Shown: positions 9,017 through 17,460 of the stretch, in pieces | Numbering within the stretch: the first letter of the stretch is position 1 | Layout of the letters: every line of letters starts with the position of its first letter | DNA from: Bacteroidota bacterium | GTDB lineage: Bacteria > Bacteroidota > Bacteroidia > Bacteroidales > Prolixibacteraceae | DNA: 33,121 bases | Assembly: GCA_023488865.1 (NCBI GenBank) | Contig: JAMDDG010000342.1 | Coordinates: 1 to 33,121 of the forward strand | Reading direction: 5' to 3' | The notes under the pieces: generated by a model | Told to the model about the DNA's origin: nothing | Databases searched by the model: none | What the model saw: the letters and a program-made list of their open reading frames with translations, nothing else | Position numbers and translations under genes: made by a program

Positions 9017-11251
9017 ATGTTGAAAGATAAAGACTTTAAATATAGATATTCTACTGGGAGAAAGGATCTGCCTTTCGACTTTTTCGAACTGGCGTTGTCG
9101 AATAGTATAAATTTTGACATGGGGTTAGGTTATTTCAGTAGTGCCTCGTTCAATATCCTCTCTGTTGGCATTGCTCATTTTATTAGTAATGGTGGTAACA
9201 TGCGTTTGTACATAAATCAATATCTTACGGAAGAGGATTATAAACTTTTGCAAAACAAGGAAATAGTTGATTTTGAGGATTATATATTACAATCTTTTTT
9301 TGCCCTTAAGAAAGCATTATCCCAGAGAGATGAACATTTTTTTAAATGCCTTTCATACCTTGTTCAAACTAATAGAATTGAAATAAAGATCGTAATTCCT
9401 AAAGATGGTGGATTAGCCCATGAGAAATTCGGCATTTTTACCGATAAAAATAATGATAAAGTTGCTTTTACAGGCTCCCTGAACTTAACGGCTGCTGCCT
9501 TGGTCAAGAATATTGAAACAATCGAATGTACATGCTCTTGGAAAAGTGAAGATAGCAGAGAAAGAATTAAATTAAGCGAACAAGATTTTTCGGAAATTTG
9601 GGACGGAAAAAACAACAATGTGTTGGTCTTCCCCGCAAAGAAATTCTGCCAAGAAATAGTGAAAACTTATCCTACTGTTGATTCTAACGAATTATTAATA
9701 CAAGAGAAAGAAATAATCAAAAAATTATCTAATAAAACAACTATTGTAAGTGAATCATTACCAAGCTATCAGACAATAAAAGAGCCTCATTTCCCCGATC
9801 AATATCCTGATGGTGCAAGACAATATCAAATTCAGGCGTATGAAGCGTGGCTAAAAAATGGCAAACGAGGTATATTTGCAATGGCTACCGGGACAGGTAA
9901 AACCATAACTTCATTGAATTGCGCTTTACTAGAATATAAAAACGATGGTGTTTACCAACTATTGATATTAGTGCCAACTATTGCATTAGTTGAGCAATGG
10001 ATTGACGAAATTGCGTTGTTCGATTTCAAAAATGTAATAACAGTATCTTCTGAAAATCCCCGATGGCGACAACAGATTGTAAAATTAGAAGATAAAGTTA
10101 CAAGAGGTAAGAGAGTTAGCTTTGTAATAGTATCTACTTACCAATCTTTCACAAATAAAGACTTTCAACAAATCTTACCTTATTTGCCTGAAGAAATGAT
10201 TATTATTGCCGATGAAGCACACAACATCGGATCCGAATCAGTTAGGGCAATTTTCAGATTATTACATTTAAGAAGGAGAATTGCATTATCTGCTACTCCA
10301 AGCCGAATTTACGACGAAGATGGAACAGCCGAGTTAGAAAGCTTCTTTAATGACAAACCTCCTTATGTATACAGTTTTTCTATGAGCCAGGCTATAGAAG
10401 AAGGTCGTCTAATGGAATATTGCTATTATCCCAAAATGGTTAAGCTGAACGATGATGAAATGCAAGAATATGCTGCAATCACAGAACAACTTATGCGGTT
10501 ATTTGATAATTCTTCAGGAGAATTTAGTGATAGCCAAAAGGCAAAGAAACTATTGATGTTACGTAAACGCATTTTACACAAAGCTGACGATAAAATGCGT
10601 GTATTTAAAGAAATAATCAAAGAAATCGGTAGTGAAAAGTTGAAATATTGTTTTGTATATGTTCCAGAGGGGAATAAAGTATTTGATTCTGATGAGGCTC
10701 TGTTATACTCTAAAACAGATATTGATTCAGATCAAGAAATATACGAAGAAAGCATAATGAAAAAAATGCTTGATTTAACAAAAGAGATTTCTCCTAACAC
10801 CACCTGTAATACATACACGGGAAAGAACAACAAAACTGAAAGAAAAGCTATTTTACAAGGTTTTGAAAGTGGACAAATAAATGTATTGTTCGCGATGAAA
10901 TGTTTAGATGAAGGGGTTGACGTGCCAAGAGCTGAGTATGGCATTTTTGCTTCAAGCACAGGAAATCCTCGACAGTTTATTCAAAGACGTGGTCGTTTAC
11001 TACGTAAACATAAGGAAAAAACATTCGCCCATATCTACGATATGGTCGTTGTACCTAATTATCAATCTCCATACTATTCTAAGGAATTTTGGCAAATGGA
11101 ACGCAGTCTGGTGAAAGGAGAATTAACTCGCGTTGCATATTTTGCCAATTTAGCAACCAATAATTATACGGGTGCTCTTCGATCTCTTGACGAAGTCGCA
11201 CGGTTTTACGAATTGGTATTATCTGAACTGATTTTGAGTATAAACCAATAA
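9017..11251 (+). CDS. PLD-like nuclease domain fused to SF2 DEAD/DEAH-box helicase
   Basis: N-terminal single HKD-like motif AHEKFGIFTDKNNDKVAFTGSLNLTAAAL (HxK 9419-9427, GSxN from 9473); then ATGTGKT Walker A, IIADEAHNIG motif II, ALSATPSR motif III, FIQRRGRLLRKH motif VI. Confidence 0.9.
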   Translation: MLKDKDFKYRYSTGRKDLPFDFFELALSNSINFDMGLGYFSSASFNILSVGIAHFISNGGNMRLYINQYLTEEDYKLLQNKEIVDFEDYILQSFFALKKALSQRDEHFFKCLSYLVQTNRIEIKIVIPKDGGLAHEKFGIFTDKNNDKVAFTGSLNLTAAALVKNIETIECTCSWKSEDSRERIKLSEQDFSEIWDGKNNNVLVFPAKKFCQEIVKTYPTVDSNELLIQEKEIIKKLSNKTTIVSESLPSYQTIKEPHFPDQYPDGARQYQIQAYEAWLKNGKRGIFAMATGTGKTITSLNCALLEYKNDGVYQLLILVPTIALVEQWIDEIALFDFKNVITVSSENPRWRQQIVKLEDKVTRGKRVSFVIVSTYQSFTNKDFQQILPYLPEEMIIIADEAHNIGSESVRAIFRLLHLRRRIALSATPSRIYDEDGTAELESFFNDKPPYVYSFSMSQAIEEGRLMEYCYYPKMVKLNDDEMQEYAAITEQLMRLFDNSSGEFSDSQKAKKLLMLRKRILHKADDKMRVFKEIIKEIGSEKLKYCFVYVPEGNKVFDSDEALLYSKTDIDSDQEIYEESIMKKMLDLTKEISPNTTCNTYTGKNNKTERKAILQGFESGQINVLFAMKCLDEGVDVPRAEYGIFASSTGNPRQFIQRRGRLLRKHKEKTFAHIYDMVVVPNYQSPYYSKEFWQMERSLVKGELTRVAYFANLATNNYTGALRSLDEVARFYELVLSELILSINQ

Positions 11252-11260
11252 AAAAATAAT

Positions 11261-11476
11261 ATGACAGCGGAAGAAATTTTCAAAGAGGTATTGAAATCGG
11301 CTGAATTTCAAACGATTTTTCAAATTTCCAAAGAAGATTTGGAACGGGAAGATTTTTCTACAGAATCTGAATATCATGTTATAGAAATTGTCAAAGCAAT
11401 TCTAAGTGGACAGGAAAACCACAAGAGTAAAGAGCAGATCTTTCAAACCATTCAGAAACAAATAATGCAGTTATAA
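11261..11476 (+). CDS. Small hypothetical protein (71 aa), operonic
   Basis: Intact ORF with 9-nt and 3-nt gaps to its neighbours; acidic/helical composition; no family recognised. Confidence 0.65.
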   Translation: MTAEEIFKEVLKSAEFQTIFQISKEDLEREDFSTESEYHVIEIVKAILSGQENHKSKEQIFQTIQKQIMQL

Positions 11477-11479
11477 GAT

Positions 11480-13615
11480 ATGGCTACAATAATTAAGTCC
11501 GTTAGTTTTCAGAACTTTTATAACTACTACGGAAGTTTTGACGAAAACACTTATCGTTTCAAAGAGGGTATTAATATTGTTAATGCCGACAATAATATGG
11601 GTAAATCCAAGTTCTACAACGGTATTCTTTGGATTTTGAAAGATACAGTATATGATTCGGATTTGAAAAAAATGGTCACTGCCGCCTCGTCATTTCTAAA
11701 AATGGCTTCGGGCAAGGCAATAAACGAGGAAAGCAATTTTGATATGGGAGTAAATATCACCTTCGTTGAGAATGAAAACATGTATTCCGTTTCAAAAATT
11801 GTACAGTTTAAGAAAGACGGTAACAGTTGGAAAACTAATGAAAAATTGGATATATTACAAACTATTGACAACCGCGATATTCCTGTTTTAGATACTGCAG
11901 ACAAGGACAAAATCACTAAAAAAATTATTCCGGCCGAGTTAATGAATTACGCATTACTACAAGGTGAATCAATGGAAGAGATGGTAGATTTGTCCTCCCA
12001 TAACGGTTTATCTTCTACGATTGAAGCTTTGGCAGGCATTAAAAATCTAATTGAAATTTGTGACATGTCAAAATTTCTCTCTAAAAATGCAAACGACTTG
12101 TTAAAGAAAAAGAATACCGAATTTACAACCAACAATGATAAAGTTGATGGGTATATCAAAGAACAAGAAATGCTTGAAGATCGTATTGAAAACACAACAA
12201 ATCAGATTGAAACTTATCGAACAGAGCTGTCCGAAGCAAAAAAAACTAAAGAACGATTAGAGGCATTACAACTTTATGCTGCTAAAAGAGGAGAATATAG
12301 AGAAAAACTGAGCAATTTGAATTCGGAAATTAATAGGTTAGAAGAAAAAAAGAATGAGAAAGAAAAAAGTATTACAGCAATGCTATTTTCCGAAAATTCG
12401 CCTTGGATATTGATGGGTTTGCAAGAGCAAATTTCATTGTTCGACGAACATAGAATAAACTTATCAAGCGAAATAGCTACTCAAAAGGCGATAAGCAATC
12501 CGTATACCAAATTACCCATAAACTCGCCTGATGCAATTTCTTTAAAAAGAATGATAGATACACATTTTTGTGAAGTTTGTGGTCGAGGAGCACCAGAAGA
12601 TTCGGATGCTTGGAAGCATATGAAAAAGATATATGACCGACCTGTTGAAAATACAAATAGAAATAATTTTTCCACATTTTACAGCGGTATTCAAACCACG
12701 GTCGGCTCATTTTCGTTGAGTATCCCTAAAATCACGGATAACTTACAGAAATATAGAGATAAAATTGATGAGTTGGAAGAATCTATTACAAAAAAGAAAG
12801 AAGAAAAAGATGTAGCCACACAAGAGTTCTTCAATATTGGCGGGAATGAAGGAGATTCTGATGTTAAGGACCGTCGGAACAAATTTGATTACGACCTTGC
12901 TACAAAAACTATTGATAAAAAAGATGAGGATATAAGAAAAGCAGAAAAATCAATAAAAGATTGGAAGGTTCGATTGAAGCAGATAGAAGAAGAAATAGAG
13001 GGTATAAACACAAACAGAGAAATTGAAAGTTATCGTAAATTTAAAGAAATTATGGTGAGTGTTGAGTATACTCTCCTTAATTCCAAAGAACGAATTTTTG
13101 ATGAAATTCTAAAATCATTGGAAATAAACGCCAACAAAAAATACGGGGAACTCACACAAGGCAATTTATCGGCAGGTGGTAAATTAAATTTCTCAAAGCA
13201 GGCTGATGGTACTGTTCAAGTTTGTATAAAAAATATCAATGACGGTGAATTGACCGGTCTTGGCACTGGATTTCAGCGGATGAAGCAGTTATCTATCATT
13301 ATGGCTATCATTTCTTCCAAGATTGGGAATAATCAATTTGATTATCCTTTTATTTCCGATGCACCATTTTCTGAGTTTGGTGACAATTTTATCAATAATT
13401 TCTTCAAAATAGCTCCGAATGTATTTACTCAAAGTATCATTTTTATAAAAGAATTATACGACTCTAAATCTGAGGATTTTCTAAATGATCTAGGTAAGAA
13501 GATTTTGAGAAAAATGGAAAATGGTGAAATACCAGGTACATTCTATGTAAATGTGATTGAAGAAAAGGCCGACACAACGAATTTAGTTACAAAAAATAAA
13601 TGTTATAAAGAATAA
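11480..13615 (+). CDS. SMC/Rad50-like ATPase with CxxC hook (DndD-like architecture)
   Basis: MATIIKSVSFQNFYNYYGSF...NIVNADNNMGKSKFYNGILWIL (Walker A-like), coiled coils, central FCEVCGRG (CxxC at 12569-12580), LGTGFQRMKQLSIIMAI signature-like, YPFISDAPFSEFG Walker B-like. Confidence 0.85.
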   Translation: MATIIKSVSFQNFYNYYGSFDENTYRFKEGINIVNADNNMGKSKFYNGILWILKDTVYDSDLKKMVTAASSFLKMASGKAINEESNFDMGVNITFVENENMYSVSKIVQFKKDGNSWKTNEKLDILQTIDNRDIPVLDTADKDKITKKIIPAELMNYALLQGESMEEMVDLSSHNGLSSTIEALAGIKNLIEICDMSKFLSKNANDLLKKKNTEFTTNNDKVDGYIKEQEMLEDRIENTTNQIETYRTELSEAKKTKERLEALQLYAAKRGEYREKLSNLNSEINRLEEKKNEKEKSITAMLFSENSPWILMGLQEQISLFDEHRINLSSEIATQKAISNPYTKLPINSPDAISLKRMIDTHFCEVCGRGAPEDSDAWKHMKKIYDRPVENTNRNNFSTFYSGIQTTVGSFSLSIPKITDNLQKYRDKIDELEESITKKKEEKDVATQEFFNIGGNEGDSDVKDRRNKFDYDLATKTIDKKDEDIRKAEKSIKDWKVRLKQIEEEIEGINTNREIESYRKFKEIMVSVEYTLLNSKERIFDEILKSLEINANKKYGELTQGNLSAGGKLNFSKQADGTVQVCIKNINDGELTGLGTGFQRMKQLSIIMAIISSKIGNNQFDYPFISDAPFSEFGDNFINNFFKIAPNVFTQSIIFIKELYDSKSEDFLNDLGKKILRKMENGEIPGTFYVNVIEEKADTTNLVTKNKCYKE

Positions 13616-13620
13616 GTACT

Positions 13621-14115
13621 ATGGATGGACAGTCAATTAGAGACCGAATTGGTCAAAAAAGAGTAAATTACAATAAAAAATATGATGGTTTAATAAGAGC
13701 TATTTCAAAAGTAGGGGCTTCTTCTCAAAAAGGTGAATTTTCTTCATTTGGTCCCATTTACGAAACTTTTATGTACGCATTTATTATAGGATATAAATTA
13801 GGAGCACCTAAACCATTGGAAAGCGGGGAGAGAGTTGGATTTAATGATTTCGTAGATTTCAAGCCCACTCCAATTAGGGATTTTGTTTTAATGCTGCTAC
13901 TTAATAAATCAGAAAAATTTGGCATTAAGTGGATTGAATTAGAAAATGCAAGTGAAGACGTAATCAATACCTTTGTGACTGAACTTATTAGACAAATGGA
14001 AGGCTATGCAAATACAGGTTTCGAGTATCTACAAAACAAATGGAACAATGAGAATATGAAATTTCGTAATCCTTTTGTTTTTGTGAATTTTATCGAAGAA
14101 TTGAGTATGTCATAG
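13621..14115 (+). CDS. Small protein resembling DndE / dnd system-associated protein 4
   Basis: 164 aa; YETFMYAFIIGYKLGAPKPLESGERVGFNDFVDFKPTPIRDFVLMLL resembles the '.F..aigy..g...pl' core of DndE-like/dnd-associated proteins; 5 nt after the SMC gene. Confidence 0.55.
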   Translation: MDGQSIRDRIGQKRVNYNKKYDGLIRAISKVGASSQKGEFSSFGPIYETFMYAFIIGYKLGAPKPLESGERVGFNDFVDFKPTPIRDFVLMLLLNKSEKFGIKWIELENASEDVINTFVTELIRQMEGYANTGFEYLQNKWNNENMKFRNPFVFVNFIEELSMS

Positions 14116-14216
14116 GATACATACAGAAAAGAATAAACAAGTACCTAAAAAATTATGGAATCACGCAACTACTAAACTGGGTTCTTCCTGCGGGTTGACT
14201 GTCATCGGGCAGGATT

Positions 14217-14232
14217 GTCAGATATTTCTGAC
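14217..14232. repeat. Small dyad GTCAGA-tatt-TCTGAC upstream of ftsK
   Basis: gtcagatatttctgac, 6-bp perfect arms. Confidence 0.35.
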
Positions 14233-14243
14233 TTTTCTTTAAC

Positions 14244-14269
14244 TTTGTTCTGATTTAATCCTAAATTTG
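14244..14269 (+). promoter_or_regulatory. Bacteroidetes promoter for ftsK (-33 TTTG / -7 TAAATTTG)
   Basis: TTTG 14244-14247 and TAAATTTG 14262-14269, about 22 nt upstream of ATG 14291. Confidence 0.55.
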
Positions 14270-14290
14270 GCTTTTCAAATCAATCCGGTA

Positions 14291-16714
14291 ATGGTTCAGC
14301 AAAAGAGTGATTATCAACCAAAAACTGCATCAGTAAAAAACAACGGCGGAGGGAAAAGCTCCAAACATACCCGTTGGGAGAAGATTCGCGGAATTTTGGC
14401 CATTCTTCTTTTTTTCTTCACGATCTATTTATTCGTTGCTTTTATCTCCTTTCTAATACAGAATGGTGCAGATGTTAGTAATCTGGATGTGTCTATCAAA
14501 GAGCTGCTTACCAATCCCAACATCAAAATTGAAAATGCAGGCGGAAAGTGGGGCGCCGTATTGGCCAACTGGTTTATTAACAAGGGTTTTGGTTACGGGT
14601 CTTTTATTATCCTCTACCTTTTCACGGTGTTGTCGATGCGATTGGCCAAAATTGGGAAAATCTCCCTTACCAGGAATTTCGGATACGGTATCTTTTTAAT
14701 TATTTGGATCTCCCTCACTTTGGCCTATTCGTTGGCTGCCTTTTATAAAAATTCACCCATTCTGCCCGGCGGCGCATATGGTTTTCTGATGTCTCAACAC
14801 ATGAACTCAGTAATTGGAAAGCTGGGGACTTTCTTCGTCCTGTTCGGTTCGATGCTGGTCGTTGTTATCATCGCTTTTGAAGATGCCTGGGGAACGATCC
14901 TTAAATTGTTAGCCTACCGGAGGCCCCCTAAGAAGAGAGAGCTCGAATTAAGTACCGGCGACTTCGCGGTAGCGTCACAACCAGCTAAAATTTTGGAAAA
15001 GGACCGTTCTTTCTCCAAAGTAGCTGATGATGATGAGGTAAAGATCGTTTATGCGGAGGGAGATGAAGATTCCATTGAACTGGAGATGGGAGAAGTCTTT
15101 GTGGAGAACGGACCCTATTTATTGCCCGAAAAAGAGGCTGTTGCATCTGCCGGCAATAGAAATAACGAATTGGATTCCCTGGAAGATGATCCCGAAATGG
15201 AGGAAGCTGATTATGATCCTACCCTCGATCTTTCCAGGTATATTTTCCCAACCATCGATCTGCTGGAAGAGCGATCTACCGGAAATCCACAGGTGACGGA
15301 TGATGAATTAAGGGCGAACAAAAACAAGATCCTGCAGACGCTGAAGAATTACAGCATTGAGATAGAGAAAATCCGGGCGACAACAGGTCCAACCGTCACA
15401 TTGTATGAAATAGTTCCAGCTCCGGGTGTCAGGATCTCTAAAATTAAAAACCTGGAAGATGATATTGCCCTCAGTTTATCCGCCCTGGGCATCCGGATTA
15501 TCGCCCCGATGCCGGGGAAAGGAACTGTGGGGATCGAGGTGCCGAACAACAAGCCTGAAGTGGTCTCGATGCGGTCGCTGATCGCTTCCAAAGTTTTCCA
15601 GGAATCTGATTATGAACTTCCGCTGGCATTGGGCAAGACCATCTCCAACGAAACGTTTGTGGTCGACCTGACGAAAATGCCGCACATTCTGGTTGCCGGT
15701 GCAACGGGTCAGGGGAAATCTGTCGGTTTAAATGCCATCATCTCTTCCCTTTTGTACAAGAAACACCCGTCGCAGCTCAAGTTTGTCTTTATCGATCCCA
15801 AAAAAGTGGAGTTGAACCTGTACTCTGTCATCGAAAAGCATTTCCTGGCCAGGATGGAAGGAATGGAGGATTCCATTATCACGGATGTGCAGCAGGTTAA
15901 AGATACCCTGAACTCGCTGATCATTGAAATGGAGCGCAGATACGATCTGCTGAAGCTCGCCCAGACCAGAAACGTCAAAGAGTACAACGTTAAATTTATC
16001 TCCAGGCGGCTCAATCCCAACAAAGGGCACCGTTATCTCCCTTACATCGTGGTGGTGGTAGATGAATTTGCCGATCTGATTATGACAGCCGGAAAAGAGA
16101 TTGAGCTGCCGATTGCCCGCATCGCCCAGTTGGCGCGTGCGGTGGGCATTCACATGATTATAGCCACCCAGCGTCCATCCATCAACATCATCACAGGGGT
16201 TATCAAAGCGAACTTCCCTACCAGGATTGCGTTCAAAGTGGCATCCATGGTCGACTCAAGGACCATCCTGGATACTCCGGGGGCCAACCAGTTGATAGGC
16301 AGGGGAGACATGCTCGTCTCCATCGGAAACGTTTTGACCCGGATCCAATGCGCCTTTGTAGATACGCCGGAGGTAGAAGCCATAGCCAACTTCATTGGCA
16401 AACAACCCGGTTATCCTACTGTTTTTGCACTCCCGGAATACCGAAGTGATAGCTCGGATACGTCAGATGAAGTTGATTTGAAGAACCGTGATGAACTATT
16501 TGACGATGCCGCACGGATTGTGGTTTTAAACCAAACCGGCTCTACTTCGTCTATCCAACGGAAGTTCTCGATAGGTTACAACAGGGCCGGCAGGATCATG
16601 GACCAACTGGAAGCGGCCGGAATCGTTGGGGTCAACGCCGGGAGTAAAGCCAGGGAGGTACTCATTCAGGACGAAAATAGTTTGGAACAGATTTTGCGGA
16701 AACTTCCCCAGTGA
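14291..16714 (+). CDS. ftsK: DNA translocase FtsK/SpoIIIE
   Basis: N-terminal TM segments; HILVAGATGQGKSVGLNAII Walker A; FVFIDPKKVELNLY; YIVVVVDEFADLIMTAGKE Walker B; C-terminal gamma winged helix (GYNRAGRIMDQLEAAGIVG). Confidence 0.96.
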   Translation: MVQQKSDYQPKTASVKNNGGGKSSKHTRWEKIRGILAILLFFFTIYLFVAFISFLIQNGADVSNLDVSIKELLTNPNIKIENAGGKWGAVLANWFINKGFGYGSFIILYLFTVLSMRLAKIGKISLTRNFGYGIFLIIWISLTLAYSLAAFYKNSPILPGGAYGFLMSQHMNSVIGKLGTFFVLFGSMLVVVIIAFEDAWGTILKLLAYRRPPKKRELELSTGDFAVASQPAKILEKDRSFSKVADDDEVKIVYAEGDEDSIELEMGEVFVENGPYLLPEKEAVASAGNRNNELDSLEDDPEMEEADYDPTLDLSRYIFPTIDLLEERSTGNPQVTDDELRANKNKILQTLKNYSIEIEKIRATTGPTVTLYEIVPAPGVRISKIKNLEDDIALSLSALGIRIIAPMPGKGTVGIEVPNNKPEVVSMRSLIASKVFQESDYELPLALGKTISNETFVVDLTKMPHILVAGATGQGKSVGLNAIISSLLYKKHPSQLKFVFIDPKKVELNLYSVIEKHFLARMEGMEDSIITDVQQVKDTLNSLIIEMERRYDLLKLAQTRNVKEYNVKFISRRLNPNKGHRYLPYIVVVVDEFADLIMTAGKEIELPIARIAQLARAVGIHMIIATQRPSINIITGVIKANFPTRIAFKVASMVDSRTILDTPGANQLIGRGDMLVSIGNVLTRIQCAFVDTPEVEAIANFIGKQPGYPTVFALPEYRSDSSDTSDEVDLKNRDELFDDAARIVVLNQTGSTSSIQRKFSIGYNRAGRIMDQLEAAGIVGVNAGSKAREVLIQDENSLEQILRKLPQ

Positions 16715-16734
16715 TGAATTGAAAATTGAATATT

Positions 16735-17400
16735 ATGAAGTTGAAAATTGCGAATATTTTAGTATTGGTTGTGGCTGCATTCATGATGTCCACCAATTTG
16801 ATGGCACAACAAGATCCGAAAGCCAAAGAGATCCTGGATAAGCTCTCACAAACGACAAAGAGCTATAAAACCATCCGGATTGAATTCTCTTTTACGCTTG
16901 AGAACAAGAAAAATAATGTGGACCAGACCAATGAGGGGGTAGTGACGCTAAAAGGAAAGAGTTACCGGTTGCACATGCCTGTGTTCAGCATGGAAATATT
17001 TTGTGACGGGACCACTGTCTGGAGTTACCTGACGGATGCCAAAGAGTGCAATATCTCGGGTGCAGAGGAGGATAAAGATGGCTCTCTCAATCCGGCAAAT
17101 ATTTTTACTATTTATGAAAAGGGATTCAATTTTACTTACATTGGAGAAGAGAATTTAACCGGGAAAACGGTGCAGGTGGTTGATCTGTTCCCGGTCGATA
17201 AATCCAAAGAGTTTGTCAAAGTGCGGCTTTACGTAGACAAGGCGAAATCGCAAATTGTCAAAGCCCAGACATTCAACAAAGACGGGAATACTTACATTCT
17301 GGTATTAAAGACGATGAAAACCAATGTTGAGTTAAAAGACGACTATTTCAAATTCGACAAAACCAAATATCCCGGAGTTGAGATCAATGACATGCGGTAA
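16735..17400 (+). CDS. LolA-like outer-membrane lipoprotein carrier family protein
   Basis: Signal peptide MKLKIANILVLVVAAFMMSTNLMAQ; DPKAKEILDKLSQTTKSYKTIRIEFSF...; adjacent to ftsK. ATG 16735 preferred over TTG 16726. Confidence 0.85.
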   Translation: MKLKIANILVLVVAAFMMSTNLMAQQDPKAKEILDKLSQTTKSYKTIRIEFSFTLENKKNNVDQTNEGVVTLKGKSYRLHMPVFSMEIFCDGTTVWSYLTDAKECNISGAEEDKDGSLNPANIFTIYEKGFNFTYIGEENLTGKTVQVVDLFPVDKSKEFVKVRLYVDKAKSQIVKAQTFNKDGNTYILVLKTMKTNVELKDDYFKFDKTKYPGVEINDMR

Positions 17401-17419
17401 AGTAAGTGAATAACGAAGA

Positions 17420-17460
17420 GTGAACAGTGAAAAATGGAGTGTATTTTTTTCACTGTTCAC
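17420..17460. terminator. Bidirectional terminator hairpin between lolA-like and pyk
   Basis: gtgaacagtgaaaaa (17420-17434) / tttttcactgttcac (17446-17460): 15-bp perfect stem, A/T tracts on both sides, between convergent genes; overlaps the pyk stop. Confidence 0.65.

Noticed and set aside
15728-16153. Long antisense ORFs inside ftsK, pckG and the class V aminotransferase
   Set aside because: Typical antisense shadows of strongly coding genes in higher-GC sequence; no domain patterns.
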